Translations under genes and position numbers: made by a program
Assembly: GCF_022482905.1 (NCBI RefSeq)
Contig: NZ_JAKVOI010000001.1
Coordinates: 1,303,958 to 1,367,957, forward strand
Origin: Clostridium sp.
GTDB taxonomy: Bacteria; Bacillota; Clostridia; Clostridiales; Clostridiaceae
Length of the DNA stretch: 64,000 nt
Reading direction: 5' to 3'
In this document: piece by piece, positions 16,390-25,864 of the stretch
How positions within the stretch are numbered: position 1 is the first letter of the stretch
Layout of the letters: each line of letters begins with the position of its first letter
Notes under the pieces: generated by a model
Database searches by the model: none
Seen by the model: only the letters and a program-made list of their open reading frames with translations
What the model was told of the DNA's origin: nothing

Positions 16390-17697
16390 TTAATCCCTTT
16401 TTACCCTCAAAATTAAAATTATAGTAAATACAATTACTGAAATTAGATAGATGTATATATTGTTATATTGCTTGAACTTTTTTATAGATTCATGTTCATG
16501 TCCATTTATACTGTACAGATATCCGTTTTGGCCGTCCAGTATCATAAGGCTTTTACCATATATTTTAATATTTTCAATTGAAGAATTCCTGTCAAATTCA
16601 ATTTCATTTTTTTCAACCTTTGGAGACTTAAAACTATACAATGAATTATCTGCCTTATTGTAAAAAAATATACAGTTTTTCTCACCTATGTTTCCTGAAG
16701 TATCCACAGCAACAGCTCCTAAACTGGATACTCTGTCGTTTTGATATATAGGCGACGGTGGATTCATTGTTGGATGATTTTCAAGTAAAAAGCCGAGATT
16801 ATTTTTGCCTCTAAATTTAGGCGACAACACAGGATCTCCTCCGCTGTAATCAGGCCATCCATACCAGAACCCCTTTTTCACTTCATATATATAGTCATTA
16901 TCGCCTGATACAGGGCGTTCACCTCTGTTCTCCATTCCTCCTACAGAACACACAAGATTGTTGTTTCCATTGAAATCCATTCCTTCAACATTTCTTATTC
17001 CCCATGCAAACGTACTTCCATGTCCATTATTCATATTATATGCTATAATTGAAGCATTGCCGGGAAAATGTCCTGGTATTACCTGACCATTTATACTCTT
17101 GGTTCCAGAACTTTGAAATGCTCCCGTACTTCCGCCGTCAAAATTTATCCCCTTCAAAGTTATATCTTTTGGAGTTACATCATGTACATATGGTTTTTCA
17201 CTCCTCCACTTATTGTCTTTCCCCACCACTCCTGAATTCGTGGCTGCTCCAACTGAAACATAAAGGTAGTTTCCCCTTGTTCTTACCATACTTCTATTAT
17301 AATCTCCATAATTGGGAATTCCAGAAACAAATACTGTGTTTTTATGGTCATTTATGCTGTAGCAATATATTTTATCCCTGGAAGCATAATATAATTTTCC
17401 ATCTTTATAATCTATACTGCTTATATCAAAATTTTTATTTTCTATTATATTGTAACTCCTTCCACTATTATCTATGAATTGAATTTTAAATTTATATGCT
17501 ATGTAATAATTTCCATATTGGTCCGAAGTAAAATCTACCGCACCCTTCAAATCCTTGTATTTCAGCTCACAGTTCAATCCATTATTTTTCAGTTTAACAC
17601 CGGCCTCCATATGGTTCTTATAATAATATAGTTGGGCTGCATAGGCAAATGCAAATGCAACAAGTACCAAAATCAAAATTCTAATCAATCTTTTCAT
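16390..17697 (-). CDS. membrane-anchored beta-propeller, sugar/sorbosone dehydrogenase-like
   Basis: This 435-aa protein has a hydrophobic signal/anchor at residues 4-22 and a second transmembrane helix near the C-terminus (about 410-430). Between them is an extracellular domain of the PQQ-type glucose/sorbosone dehydrogenase fold: FAWGIRNVEGMDF, VGGMENRGERPVSGDNDYIY and GFWYGWPDYSGGDPV. Clostridia are not known to make PQQ, so it may bind a different ligand or act structurally. It is 33 bases upstream of the phospholipase-like gene. Confidence 0.75.
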   Translation of the reverse strand: MKRLIRILILVLVAFAFAYAAQLYYYKNHMEAGVKLKNNGLNCELKYKDLKGAVDFTSDQYGNYYIAYKFKIQFIDNSGRSYNIIENKNFDISSIDYKDGKLYYASRDKIYCYSINDHKNTVFVSGIPNYGDYNRSMVRTRGNYLYVSVGAATNSGVVGKDNKWRSEKPYVHDVTPKDITLKGINFDGGSTGAFQSSGTKSINGQVIPGHFPGNASIIAYNMNNGHGSTFAWGIRNVEGMDFNGNNNLVCSVGGMENRGERPVSGDNDYIYEVKKGFWYGWPDYSGGDPVLSPKFRGKNNLGFLLENHPTMNPPSPIYQNDRVSSLGAVAVDTSGNIGEKNCIFFYNKADNSLYSFKSPKVEKNEIEFDRNSSIENIKIYGKSLMILDGQNGYLYSINGHEHESIKKFKQYNNIYIYLISVIVFTIILILRVKRD

Positions 17698-17901
17698 CTA
17701 TACAATCTCCCAAAATTATAACTCTTAGGATATATATATTTATCGAATTGTACATATATGAATGATTATTTGTAATATATTATAATGCATTTTCAGTGAA
17801 ATTTACAAAGATAAATTTAAGAATATATTTATTTTGCCTTTCATACCTTTTAATAAGCATGTATTAAACTACAGCTTCAATTTCAAATTCAGGAGTTTTT
17901 T

Positions 17902-19233
17902 ATGAAAAGAGATAGATTTTTAAAGAGTTCACTTATTTTGATATGTTCAAATTTAATTACAAGCATATTTGCATTTGTATTTTCAATAATACTTTCAAAA
18001 TATCTGGGTGCGGAGGGTATGGGACTGTATGATCTAATAATGCCTGTATATGATCTTTTTATCTGCCTTATATGCGGCGGCATGGTAACTGCAATATCAA
18101 AAGTCGCAGCAATATATTTCGGAAAAGATGACTTTTCAAATTTGGAGAGTTCAATTTCTGTCTCTCTGCTGTTTGATTCAATATGGTCACTTATTGTAAT
18201 ATGTTTTGTATTTATAAACGCCAAATACATAGGAATGAACATCATAGACGATGTAAGATCTATTCATGCTATTCAGGTTATATGTCCTGCAATGTTCTTT
18301 ATAGCATTATCCTGCATATTCAAGGGATATTTCTACGGTACCTCCGATGTAAAAATTCCCGCACTTGTAGATGTATTTGAAAAATTTCTCAGAATAGTTA
18401 TAATAACAACTATAATTGTATCCTTTTCATTAAAAGATGTAAAAAGCACGGTAACTGCAGCATATTTGACTCTTGCCTTCGGAGAATTAATAAGCCTTGT
18501 CTGCCTTTATTGCATATATAAAATAAAGAGGAGCAAATACATTATTCCATCAGATTACATACCGGACAAGTTTCAGCTTCTGTTCAACATACTAGTTGTA
18601 TCATTTCCTCTATGCATAAATGGTTTTCTGTCTACTGCACTGTCTGCCCTGTCTGCACTTATAATACCAAGGAGACTCGTTTCTTCCGGTATAGACTATA
18701 ATATGGCACTTGCAATGATAGGTAAATTTAAAGCGATGTCTGCCAGTATTGTATTCTTTCCAACTAATATATTGAATTCAATATCAATAGTTCTGATTCC
18801 TGACCTATCGGAAAAGCTGAGCAGTAAAGATTATTTTTCAGTGGAAAACAGGATATCTCAGGTTCTAAAAGTATCCACAGTACTTGGAATACTCACAATG
18901 ATACTTTGCCTCTGTATTCCCGACTACCTCGGCCAAATATTCTATAAAAGAAACGATCTTGGAAATTATATAAAATTTATGGCAGTATGTGCCCCTGTAA
19001 GCTTTATTGCCACAGCTACTTTCGGTATTCTGAACGGGATAGGCAAGCAGAATATACTGCTCAGAAATTCCCTGATAGTATCTGTAGAAGAATTGATACT
19101 CATATACATATTCACAGGAATACACTCTATAAATATATATGGCTGTGGAATAAGCCTTATAATAACCTCCATTACAAGTTTGATCCTGAATATGCGGGAA
19201 ATAATAAAAAATAACTTCTATAATCCGTTCTAG
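17902..19233 (+). CDS. SpoVB-like flippase (oligosaccharide flippase superfamily)
   Basis: The 443-aa polytopic membrane protein has about 12-14 hydrophobic helices. The N-terminal signature is LKSSLILICSNLITSIFAFVFSIILSKYLGAEGMGLYDLIMPVYDL, typical of SpoVB/Wzx/MurJ-like exporters that flip lipid-linked sugars. The family assignment is firm but the substrate is not. It ends 3 bases from the stop of a second, larger flippase on the opposite strand. An AGGAG ribosome-binding site precedes the ATG. Confidence 0.85.
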   Translation: MKRDRFLKSSLILICSNLITSIFAFVFSIILSKYLGAEGMGLYDLIMPVYDLFICLICGGMVTAISKVAAIYFGKDDFSNLESSISVSLLFDSIWSLIVICFVFINAKYIGMNIIDDVRSIHAIQVICPAMFFIALSCIFKGYFYGTSDVKIPALVDVFEKFLRIVIITTIIVSFSLKDVKSTVTAAYLTLAFGELISLVCLYCIYKIKRSKYIIPSDYIPDKFQLLFNILVVSFPLCINGFLSTALSALSALIIPRRLVSSGIDYNMALAMIGKFKAMSASIVFFPTNILNSISIVLIPDLSEKLSSKDYFSVENRISQVLKVSTVLGILTMILCLCIPDYLGQIFYKRNDLGNYIKFMAVCAPVSFIATATFGILNGIGKQNILLRNSLIVSVEELILIYIFTGIHSINIYGCGISLIITSITSLILNMREIIKNNFYNPF

Positions 19234-19244
19234 AAGTTATTTTA
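19207..19244. terminator. bidirectional terminator covering two stop codons
   Basis: AAAATAACTTCTA (19208-19220) pairs with TAGAAGTTATTTT (19231-19243). The right arm contains the TAG of the plus-strand flippase (19231-19233) and the TAA of the minus-strand flippase (19237-19239). Confidence 0.75.
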
Positions 19245-20832
19245 TTCTTGCAAGTATAAATTGAGGGATGAATTTTTTCATGCTCTCAGGCATGTTTGCA
19301 AGGTCTTTGGCAGTTATTCCCCCTATTATCACCATCATAAAAGTATATGCCAGTATTCCAACAATAATCGATAAAATCGTGGAAACAGCATTTGAAACAT
19401 AGGCTATGCTTATAAGTCCCGTGATTCTATTCAATACATAATATGTAACAAAAACTATGGCTCCCATGGCACCCGACGAGATTACAGGCCTGACAGCATG
19501 TGCTGCCATATTTATCCTTATACCAAGGGATTTCTTTATCATTCTATGGTTTAAAATTATCGGTATCAAATATCCTATGACGGTTCCAACTATGGCCCCA
19601 AGTATATTTATACCTGGAATTGCAATCAAATAGTAATTAACTGCTATTTTACAGGCTATACCTATTACTGAATAAATAGTAGCCGCATAGAGCCTGCCTA
19701 TTCCCTGGAGTATTGTAGTCTGTATCTGCATAACTGCCATCAATACAAGTACTATGGAACCACATGCCATTATATAAGAACCTATTCCAAACTTCAGCAG
19801 ATAAAATATGGGATCACTCAACACCGCCAGACCTACAGCACATGGGATTGCTATGAGAAAACACAGCCTGAAGGAATAGTTTATACGATTTCTAACTCCA
19901 TTTTCATCTTTTACAACTGCAGCTGCCGATATGGCTGGAAGTATTGCAGCAGACAGTGAAGATATAATGGCTATGGGAACATTCAAAAGCTGCTGATATT
20001 TGGTTAAAAGACCATACAATATAGTTGCACTGTCATCTGTAAAACCTCCAAACATGAGTCTGGACTTTGTATTGTACAAATCAACTATATTTCCTGCATA
20101 AGTCATGCCTACACAGAGAGTTATGGGAATTCCATAGTTTATGATCTTTCTCACAATCTGCTTCTGGCTTATTCTCTTTATCCCCTCCGCCATATTCTGT
20201 CTCTTTCTATATCTGTTATAACAGAACATAAGAAATGAAGCTGACATCAGTGCTCCAAGAGAAGTACCTATAGTACTTCCCGCACATCCTGCCTCGACTC
20301 CATATTTCATCAGAAAGGCTGCAAAGGCCAGTGAAAATGCTATATTTAAAAATTGTTCTATAACCTGTGATACTGCAGTAGGTGTCATATTTCCATTTCC
20401 CTGGAAATATCCTCTGTAGGCAGAGGATAGGGATGTGAACAATATGGCAGGAGCCAGGGAAATAAGTGATAGATACGCATTCTTGTATTTTGTCAAAGTT
20501 GCCAGCGGCATTGCAAAAACAATAAGCAGAACACACATCAATGAACCCATCACAACAAGCATCAACCTCGCTATTTTGAAACTTTTTACTGCATCTTTGT
20601 AATTCCCAACTGCCGTCAATTCGGATATTAATTTCGATATGGCTACAGGTATTCCCGAGTTGGTCATTACAAACATAAAAGTATATATCTGGTATGACGC
20701 CCCGTATATTCCATATCCCACATCTCCAATTATCTTTAATAAAAATGGAATATACAAAAGTGATAGTACCTTGGTAATCATTCCTGCTGCAGACAATACA
20801 GCAAATCCTCTTGTTGTTGACTGTTCTTTCAT
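19237..20832 (-). CDS. MurJ/YtgP-type lipid flippase (MVF family)
   Basis: The 531-aa polytopic protein has about 14 helices. It begins with TRGFAVLSAAGMITKVLSLLYIPFLLKIIGDVGYGIYGASYQIY and carries SSAYRGYFQGNGNMTPTAVSQVIEQ, matching Firmicute YtgP/MurJ-like flippases that translocate lipid II. Length fits the Bacillus MurJ (about 540 aa). It is upstream-linked by 22 bases to an RluA pseudouridine synthase. A MurJ role is plausible, but SpoVB paralogues look very similar, so the symbol is left empty. Confidence 0.85.
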   Translation of the reverse strand: MKEQSTTRGFAVLSAAGMITKVLSLLYIPFLLKIIGDVGYGIYGASYQIYTFMFVMTNSGIPVAISKLISELTAVGNYKDAVKSFKIARLMLVVMGSLMCVLLIVFAMPLATLTKYKNAYLSLISLAPAILFTSLSSAYRGYFQGNGNMTPTAVSQVIEQFLNIAFSLAFAAFLMKYGVEAGCAGSTIGTSLGALMSASFLMFCYNRYRKRQNMAEGIKRISQKQIVRKIINYGIPITLCVGMTYAGNIVDLYNTKSRLMFGGFTDDSATILYGLLTKYQQLLNVPIAIISSLSAAILPAISAAAVVKDENGVRNRINYSFRLCFLIAIPCAVGLAVLSDPIFYLLKFGIGSYIMACGSIVLVLMAVMQIQTTILQGIGRLYAATIYSVIGIACKIAVNYYLIAIPGINILGAIVGTVIGYLIPIILNHRMIKKSLGIRINMAAHAVRPVISSGAMGAIVFVTYYVLNRITGLISIAYVSNAVSTILSIIVGILAYTFMMVIIGGITAKDLANMPESMKKFIPQFILARIK

Positions 20833-20854
20833 CTTTAAAACTCCCTGTCAAAGG

Positions 20855-21814
20855 TTAAAATTTTTCGAATATGTCATTTTTTATCTTTTTGAGCACAGGC
20901 GGAAGTGCTGCAGTAACGGTTCTGCCTTTCATATAATCAAGCTTCCCGCTGCAATTTTTAAAATACAATTTATGTGCATACAAGTATTGATAACTCAAAT
21001 TGTATTTATTGTTGAAAAAACTGTTCAGGTTTGGATTCCCATATTTGGGATCTCCTATAATTGGATTTCCGAGATAGGCCAGATGTGTTCTCAACTGATG
21101 ACTCCTGCCGGTAAGTAAATTCAATTCCAGGAAAGAATAAAGTCCGCAATTTTTCATGGTTTTAACTTCCATGGATATTTCCTTTGTATTTTTTCCCGGA
21201 GTATCGTATACCGTTGATATGTTTTCATCTTTATCCTTGTGTATGTATGCTGTATACAGGCCATCCTTCAGGCTTCCCTTCACTATGGCACTATAATATT
21301 TCTCCACCATTCTCTCACGTATCATTTCATTTAATATTTTAAGCATTTCATAGTTTTTTCCATATATGACCATTCCAGAGGTATTTCTGTCCAGCCTGTT
21401 GCATGGTGAAGGCGTAAAAGTAACGGATTCCTCAGGATCATACTCCCCCTTGTCATACAGATAGGACAACACATAATCTGTCAGCGTATAATTGCCGCCT
21501 TTATTATCGGCATGTACGAGTACCCCTGGCCATTTTTCCACTATTATCATATTTTCGTCCTCATATACTGTCTTCAGGAATCCGCTTTCTATACCTTTGA
21601 ATTTACTTTTTTTACTGTTTGAAATAATATATTCTGCATCTACCATATCTCCCTGCTGCAAAAAATATTTTCCCTTTTCCCTTTTACCGTTTACTTTTAT
21701 GTCCCCCTTTCTTATTGACTTGTATATGGCACCAAGCGGTACATCCTTGAGCCATTTCCTCAAAAATTTGTCCAGTCTTTGTCCCGATTCGTTGACTCCT
21801 ATTTCTATTTTCAT
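20855..21814 (-). CDS. RluA family pseudouridine synthase
   Basis: This 319-aa enzyme isomerises uridine to pseudouridine in rRNA. It has an N-terminal S4 RNA-binding domain (about residues 1-70; GQRLDKFLRKWLKDVPLGAIYKSIRKGDIKVNGKR). The catalytic domain carries the motif NRLDRNTSGMVIYGKN with the essential Asp, and later LLTGRSHQLRTHLAYLGNPIIGDPKYG. The S4-containing, RluC/RluD-like arrangement suggests a large-subunit rRNA target. It is 22 bases from the downstream flippase gene and 40 from the upstream amidohydrolase gene, a likely operon. Confidence 0.93.
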   Translation of the reverse strand: MKIEIGVNESGQRLDKFLRKWLKDVPLGAIYKSIRKGDIKVNGKREKGKYFLQQGDMVDAEYIISNSKKSKFKGIESGFLKTVYEDENMIIVEKWPGVLVHADNKGGNYTLTDYVLSYLYDKGEYDPEESVTFTPSPCNRLDRNTSGMVIYGKNYEMLKILNEMIRERMVEKYYSAIVKGSLKDGLYTAYIHKDKDENISTVYDTPGKNTKEISMEVKTMKNCGLYSFLELNLLTGRSHQLRTHLAYLGNPIIGDPKYGNPNLNSFFNNKYNLSYQYLYAHKLYFKNCSGKLDYMKGRTVTAALPPVLKKIKNDIFEKF

Positions 21815-21854
21815 TTACTCACTCCTATAAAATACAAGCAATTACGCAATTAGT

Positions 21855-23027
21855 TTACCTCAAGAAATTGTACACCGATCTGCACTGAATTGCAACTCCT
21901 ATTGGAATACAGTTCTCGTCTACATCGAAAAGATTTCCATGTGCAGGATGAACTATGCCCTTGTTTTCATTTCTGCTTCCAAGGTAATAAAAGGCTGCAG
22001 GCCTTTCCATTGAAAAATATGCAAAACTTTCAACCCCCATGCTGGGGTTTTCCAGGTTTATTATATTTTGACTTCCTATAATTTCTGAAGCTGCAGAAAC
22101 TATATCCTTAATGGCAGAATCGTTGTTGTAGAGACATGGGTAGCTCTCCTCTATTTCTATTTCACAGTTTCCCCTCATGGAAGCCACTACTCCCTCTACG
22201 ACCTCACGAAGTCTCTTTTTTACATAGGACCTGTGTTCCGTTTTCATGGTTCTTATTATTCCGCTCAAAATAACCTCAGATGGAATTATATTCCCGGCAG
22301 TTCCACCATGAATAGAACCTATTGTAATAAGTGCACCATCTGTTGGAGGCAGCTCCCTGCTTATTATTTCCTGAAGTGCCAGAATCACATAGCTGCTCAT
22401 AACTACAGGATCAACGCCTGTGTGCGGTCTTGCTCCATGAGATCCTATTCCATTTATTTTTATGGTAAATGGATTGGAGGCTGCATTTACAACACCATAT
22501 CTGACTCCTATTTTCCCGACTTCTATATTTTCCTCCACATGTAACCCTATAACTCTATCCACATGTGGATTCTCGAGAACCCCTTCTTTTATCATTACCT
22601 TTGCTCCGCCTGTAGTTTCTTCGGCAGGTTCAAAGAACAATTTTACATTTCCATTTAGTTTATCCTTTATACTGTTTAATATTCTAGTCGCACCGAGAAG
22701 TATGGTAGTGTGTGCATCATGTCCGCATGCATGCATTTTCCCCTTGACTTTGGATGAATACTGACATTTTTTCATATCCTGGATTGGAAGGGCATCCATA
22801 TCCGCTCTAAGACCAATGGTTTTATCTCCATTTCCTCTTATTATGGCACATATTCCGGTACCGGCTACTTCTGTATAATCTATACCTTCATTTTTCAAAA
22901 ATTCTTTTATTTTCCCCTGCGTTCTGAATACATCATAATCAAGTTCAGGATGCATATGAAAGTCTCTTCTGATTTCAATCAACTCGTCTTTTATATCCTG
23001 TGCCATTTTCAAAAAGTCAAATTCCAT
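21855..23027 (-). CDS. M20 family amidohydrolase
   Basis: This 390-aa zinc peptidase-family enzyme hydrolyses N-acyl amino acids or related amides. The motif GLRADMDALPIQD holds the first metal Asp, GKMHACGHDAHT the Cys/His pair typical of the hippurate hydrolase/IAA-amino acid hydrolase subgroup, and EPAEETTGGAKVMIKEG the catalytic Glu. The dimerisation domain lies in the middle. The C-terminus has HPAHGNLFDVDE. It sits between the FtsA-like gene (20 bases upstream) and the pseudouridine synthase gene. The physiological substrate is unknown. Confidence 0.9.
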   Translation of the reverse strand: MEFDFLKMAQDIKDELIEIRRDFHMHPELDYDVFRTQGKIKEFLKNEGIDYTEVAGTGICAIIRGNGDKTIGLRADMDALPIQDMKKCQYSSKVKGKMHACGHDAHTTILLGATRILNSIKDKLNGNVKLFFEPAEETTGGAKVMIKEGVLENPHVDRVIGLHVEENIEVGKIGVRYGVVNAASNPFTIKINGIGSHGARPHTGVDPVVMSSYVILALQEIISRELPPTDGALITIGSIHGGTAGNIIPSEVILSGIIRTMKTEHRSYVKKRLREVVEGVVASMRGNCEIEIEESYPCLYNNDSAIKDIVSAASEIIGSQNIINLENPSMGVESFAYFSMERPAAFYYLGSRNENKGIVHPAHGNLFDVDENCIPIGVAIQCRSVYNFLR

Positions 23028-23047
23028 GTATATCCTCCAATACTATA

Positions 23048-25108
23048 TTATTTTTCCCATCCTATTTCTATTATATCTCCCTCGGAAAGTTCATCGTAAT
23101 ATCCTGCATTTCTTCCATTCAAATGAAGATACAATCTGCCCTTTGGGCGAGATAAATCAAACTGTATATGATTGAATACATCTACAAATATATATTTTTC
23201 CTTTCCCTTTAAAACTATGGAACTGCCATTTGCAGTCACTGCAATATCATTTTTGATGGTTTTATTGTCATCTTTGTTTTTATTCACTTCCGTATGTTTT
23301 ACAGGCTCTGTTTCTATAAAATTCTTGTGTTCAATTTTTTCATCCAACGTATCAATGGCTGCTTCTGCAGATATTCTGTACAATCTATCTCCTTCTTTTA
23401 TTTCATAATCATCCTCCAATCTATTGCCATTCAGGAAATATGCCGCCTCATCGCCATAATCTGCAAAATATTTCTTGTAATCGCCCAAACTTTTAGGTAT
23501 TATTATTTTCACATCATCATTCTCATGTATAGGACAATCCAGCTCAATCTTCTTGTCATTTAAATATGCTACAGGCTCAAGATTGTCTATTACATCATTT
23601 ACAAAGAAACTTATTGAATAGGCCTCGCTAATATAATCTACTATCTTGGGATCTGCATCTCTGCCGTTTACAGAATAATTAAGTTCTATATTATCCCCCT
23701 CTTTTACTTCCTCATCAATACTCTTTTCAAATCCATTTATAGTTATACTTGCATTGGAACCAAGTGATCCAAATGCCACCCTTTTTATCCCGTTCAGGGT
23801 AAATCTTATATTTTTCCCGTTTCTCCCTATAAGAAGCTTTGGATTTATACCTGCCTGCATCATTACGTCCATAATAGTATGTGTATGTGAATTGAACAGA
23901 CTTATTACATTTCCATTCAACATGACATCTATAAAATCGTGTCCAAGTCTTCTTATTGATACCAGGGCAATTCCAAGTACTGTTACTCCCGTACTTCCAA
24001 GAGAATTATCCGTACATACGCATTCCTTTACCGAATCCCTGCCTTTTATAGCTATTCTCTGAAGTGGTATATTCAGATTCTCAGACAGGAACTCCTCAAT
24101 TTGGGGAGTATGTGCTCCTCCTCCTACGAGGAAAACTGCATTCGGTGGCTTGTCTCCGTTCAAATCTATTATCTTTGAAGCTATTTCCTCCGCTATCTTT
24201 TTAATCGTAGGAATCACAAGCTTGACTACTTCGTCACAGGATATTTTATTCTCTATTCCAAGTACATCCACATAGGTTATTTCCTTACCCCCATCATACT
24301 GTCTCTTTATCTTTTCTGCCGAATTAAAATCCACAAGATAATTCTGGGCTATAATTTCTGTAACTTCATCTCCAGCTTTAGGAACCATTCCATAGGCACT
24401 TATAGTACCATTGCTGCTTATAGCTATATCTGAAGTGCCTGCCCCTATATCTACAAGTGCCAGATTCAAAAGTCTCAAATTTTTTGGAACAGCTGCCTCC
24501 ATTGCGGCTATAGGCTCCAATGTCAAGCTTATAACCCTCAATCCAACTTTTTTCATGACGGAATATAAACTATCCACTACGGATCTTGGAAGAAATGTTG
24601 CAATAATCTCTGCAGATATATCCTCTCCTTTTTGTGACAGCAGATTTCCTATCAAATATCCATTCAAATAATAACTTTTTACGCTGTAGCCTACACAGTA
24701 CAACTTCCCACCCGTATCCTTCCTGACTTTGTCTTCCGCTGATTTAACCGCTGTCAATTCAAGGCTTCTTATTGTATTTTTGTCTATTTCCCTGTCATAT
24801 TCAATTTTCATACTTTCCTTCGAAATTACAGTTCTCAAGAACCTGCCTGCAGCAGCTATGACTACATTTTCCATCTTCATGTTCAGGTCTTTTTCTATCT
24901 TTTGTTTTATGACATCTACAGTACCTGCCACAAGTTCAACATCATGTATCTGTCCATCTATCATGGCTCTCTCCGTATGTTCAAGGCAGTACTCCGATAT
25001 TACGTTGAATTTTTTATTCTTGACTATTCCGGCAGTGCCTATTACCGTACGCGTACCTATATCTAATGCAAATATTACATCCTGTGGGTTAAGTTTAGCA
25101 GCTTTCAT
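23048..25108 (-). CDS. FtsA-like actin-fold cell division protein with long C-terminal extension
   Basis: This 686-aa protein has an FtsA/PilM-type actin fold in the first 400 residues: phosphate-1 loop VIFALDIGTRTVIGTAG, LALVDIGAGTSDIAI (phosphate 2) and AVFLVGGGAHTPQIEEFL (adenosine). The remaining 280 residues include repeated small beta-rich units such as FTLNGIKRVAFGSLGSNASITINGFEKSI and KGRLYLHLNGRNAGYYDELSEGDIIEIGW, and lack the FtsZ-binding/amphipathic tail of classic FtsA. Similar large FtsA-domain proteins occur across clostridia. It heads the run of genes down to the flippase gene at 19237. Confidence 0.85.
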   Translation of the reverse strand: MKAAKLNPQDVIFALDIGTRTVIGTAGIVKNKKFNVISEYCLEHTERAMIDGQIHDVELVAGTVDVIKQKIEKDLNMKMENVVIAAAGRFLRTVISKESMKIEYDREIDKNTIRSLELTAVKSAEDKVRKDTGGKLYCVGYSVKSYYLNGYLIGNLLSQKGEDISAEIIATFLPRSVVDSLYSVMKKVGLRVISLTLEPIAAMEAAVPKNLRLLNLALVDIGAGTSDIAISSNGTISAYGMVPKAGDEVTEIIAQNYLVDFNSAEKIKRQYDGGKEITYVDVLGIENKISCDEVVKLVIPTIKKIAEEIASKIIDLNGDKPPNAVFLVGGGAHTPQIEEFLSENLNIPLQRIAIKGRDSVKECVCTDNSLGSTGVTVLGIALVSIRRLGHDFIDVMLNGNVISLFNSHTHTIMDVMMQAGINPKLLIGRNGKNIRFTLNGIKRVAFGSLGSNASITINGFEKSIDEEVKEGDNIELNYSVNGRDADPKIVDYISEAYSISFFVNDVIDNLEPVAYLNDKKIELDCPIHENDDVKIIIPKSLGDYKKYFADYGDEAAYFLNGNRLEDDYEIKEGDRLYRISAEAAIDTLDEKIEHKNFIETEPVKHTEVNKNKDDNKTIKNDIAVTANGSSIVLKGKEKYIFVDVFNHIQFDLSRPKGRLYLHLNGRNAGYYDELSEGDIIEIGWEK

Positions 25109-25218
25109 AATATTTACCTCTTTTTATCTTTCTAATGATTTCTATCTTAATAAATATTATAATTAATTATAAAATATTTGTAAACCAATTCCTAATCGTG
25201 GAAGCTGTCTGCATACAA

Positions 25219-25271
25219 AAAACTCTCTAAACCGATCATTGCAAAATTCCAGAATCAGCATAGAGAGTTTT
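25219..25271 (-). terminator. terminator after the 102-aa gene
   Basis: AAAACTCTCT (25219-25228) and AGAGAGTTTT (25262-25271) pair across a 33-base loop that itself contains short pairing. It lies after the 102-aa gene on the minus strand. On that strand the descending arm is followed by TGTATGC rather than a T run, so the call is moderate. Confidence 0.5.
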
Positions 25272-25309
25272 AAATTTTTCAGTCAATCTGTGAAAACATA
25301 CTCTGAGCA

Positions 25310-25618
25310 TTAACAACATTTTTCTGATATCTTCAAACTTCCCTCGTTTTCATTTATATATGGAAGTCTCTTCAGTATATCATATACGAGTTTTTTACCC
25401 GAGCCCTCTTCTTTAAGTATTTCTTCTTCATCAATCTTATTCAGACATACAAGACTGCACCAGAAATCCACAAAATCCTGTTTTGTCAAAAAGTGCGTAT
25501 CTGAGCCTTCCTTTACTACAAAACCATTTTTAAAATTTTCTACTATATCAATATCCTTTATTTCCCCATTTGATATTACACTACATACATCATCCCATAT
25601 CTTCTTGAATGCAATCAC
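25310..25618 (-). CDS. conserved hypothetical small acidic protein
   Basis: The 102-aa product is soluble and acidic. It opens with IAFKKIWDDVCSVISNGEIKDIDIVENF and ends in a Cys-Cys pair (ISEKCC). The family is not recognised. Coding potential is supported by a strong ribosome-binding site (AAGGAGG) before a GTG start, by base composition like the neighbours, and by a hairpin after the stop. No function is proposed. The gap 25619-25864 shows nothing beyond AT-rich promoter-like DNA. Confidence 0.65.
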   Translation of the reverse strand: MIAFKKIWDDVCSVISNGEIKDIDIVENFKNGFVVKEGSDTHFLTKQDFVDFWCSLVCLNKIDEEEILKEEGSGKKLVYDILKRLPYINENEGSLKISEKCC

Positions 25619-25864
25619 AATAATTCCTCCTTATAACGTATACAATATATACATAGTATATCATATATTCTGCATAATTAAAATATGTGTACTGAAATCA
25701 TCTAATAGTATATCATATTTGTAATATTGTTTTTTGTTTACATTTAATTTAATTTATATAATATTTTTACTGTTTACTAGATTAAATATAATGATATTCT
25801 TCTTAACATATATAGATGAATATGCATAAATTATAGAAAAAATATTTTTCAGGAGGAATTTCAT

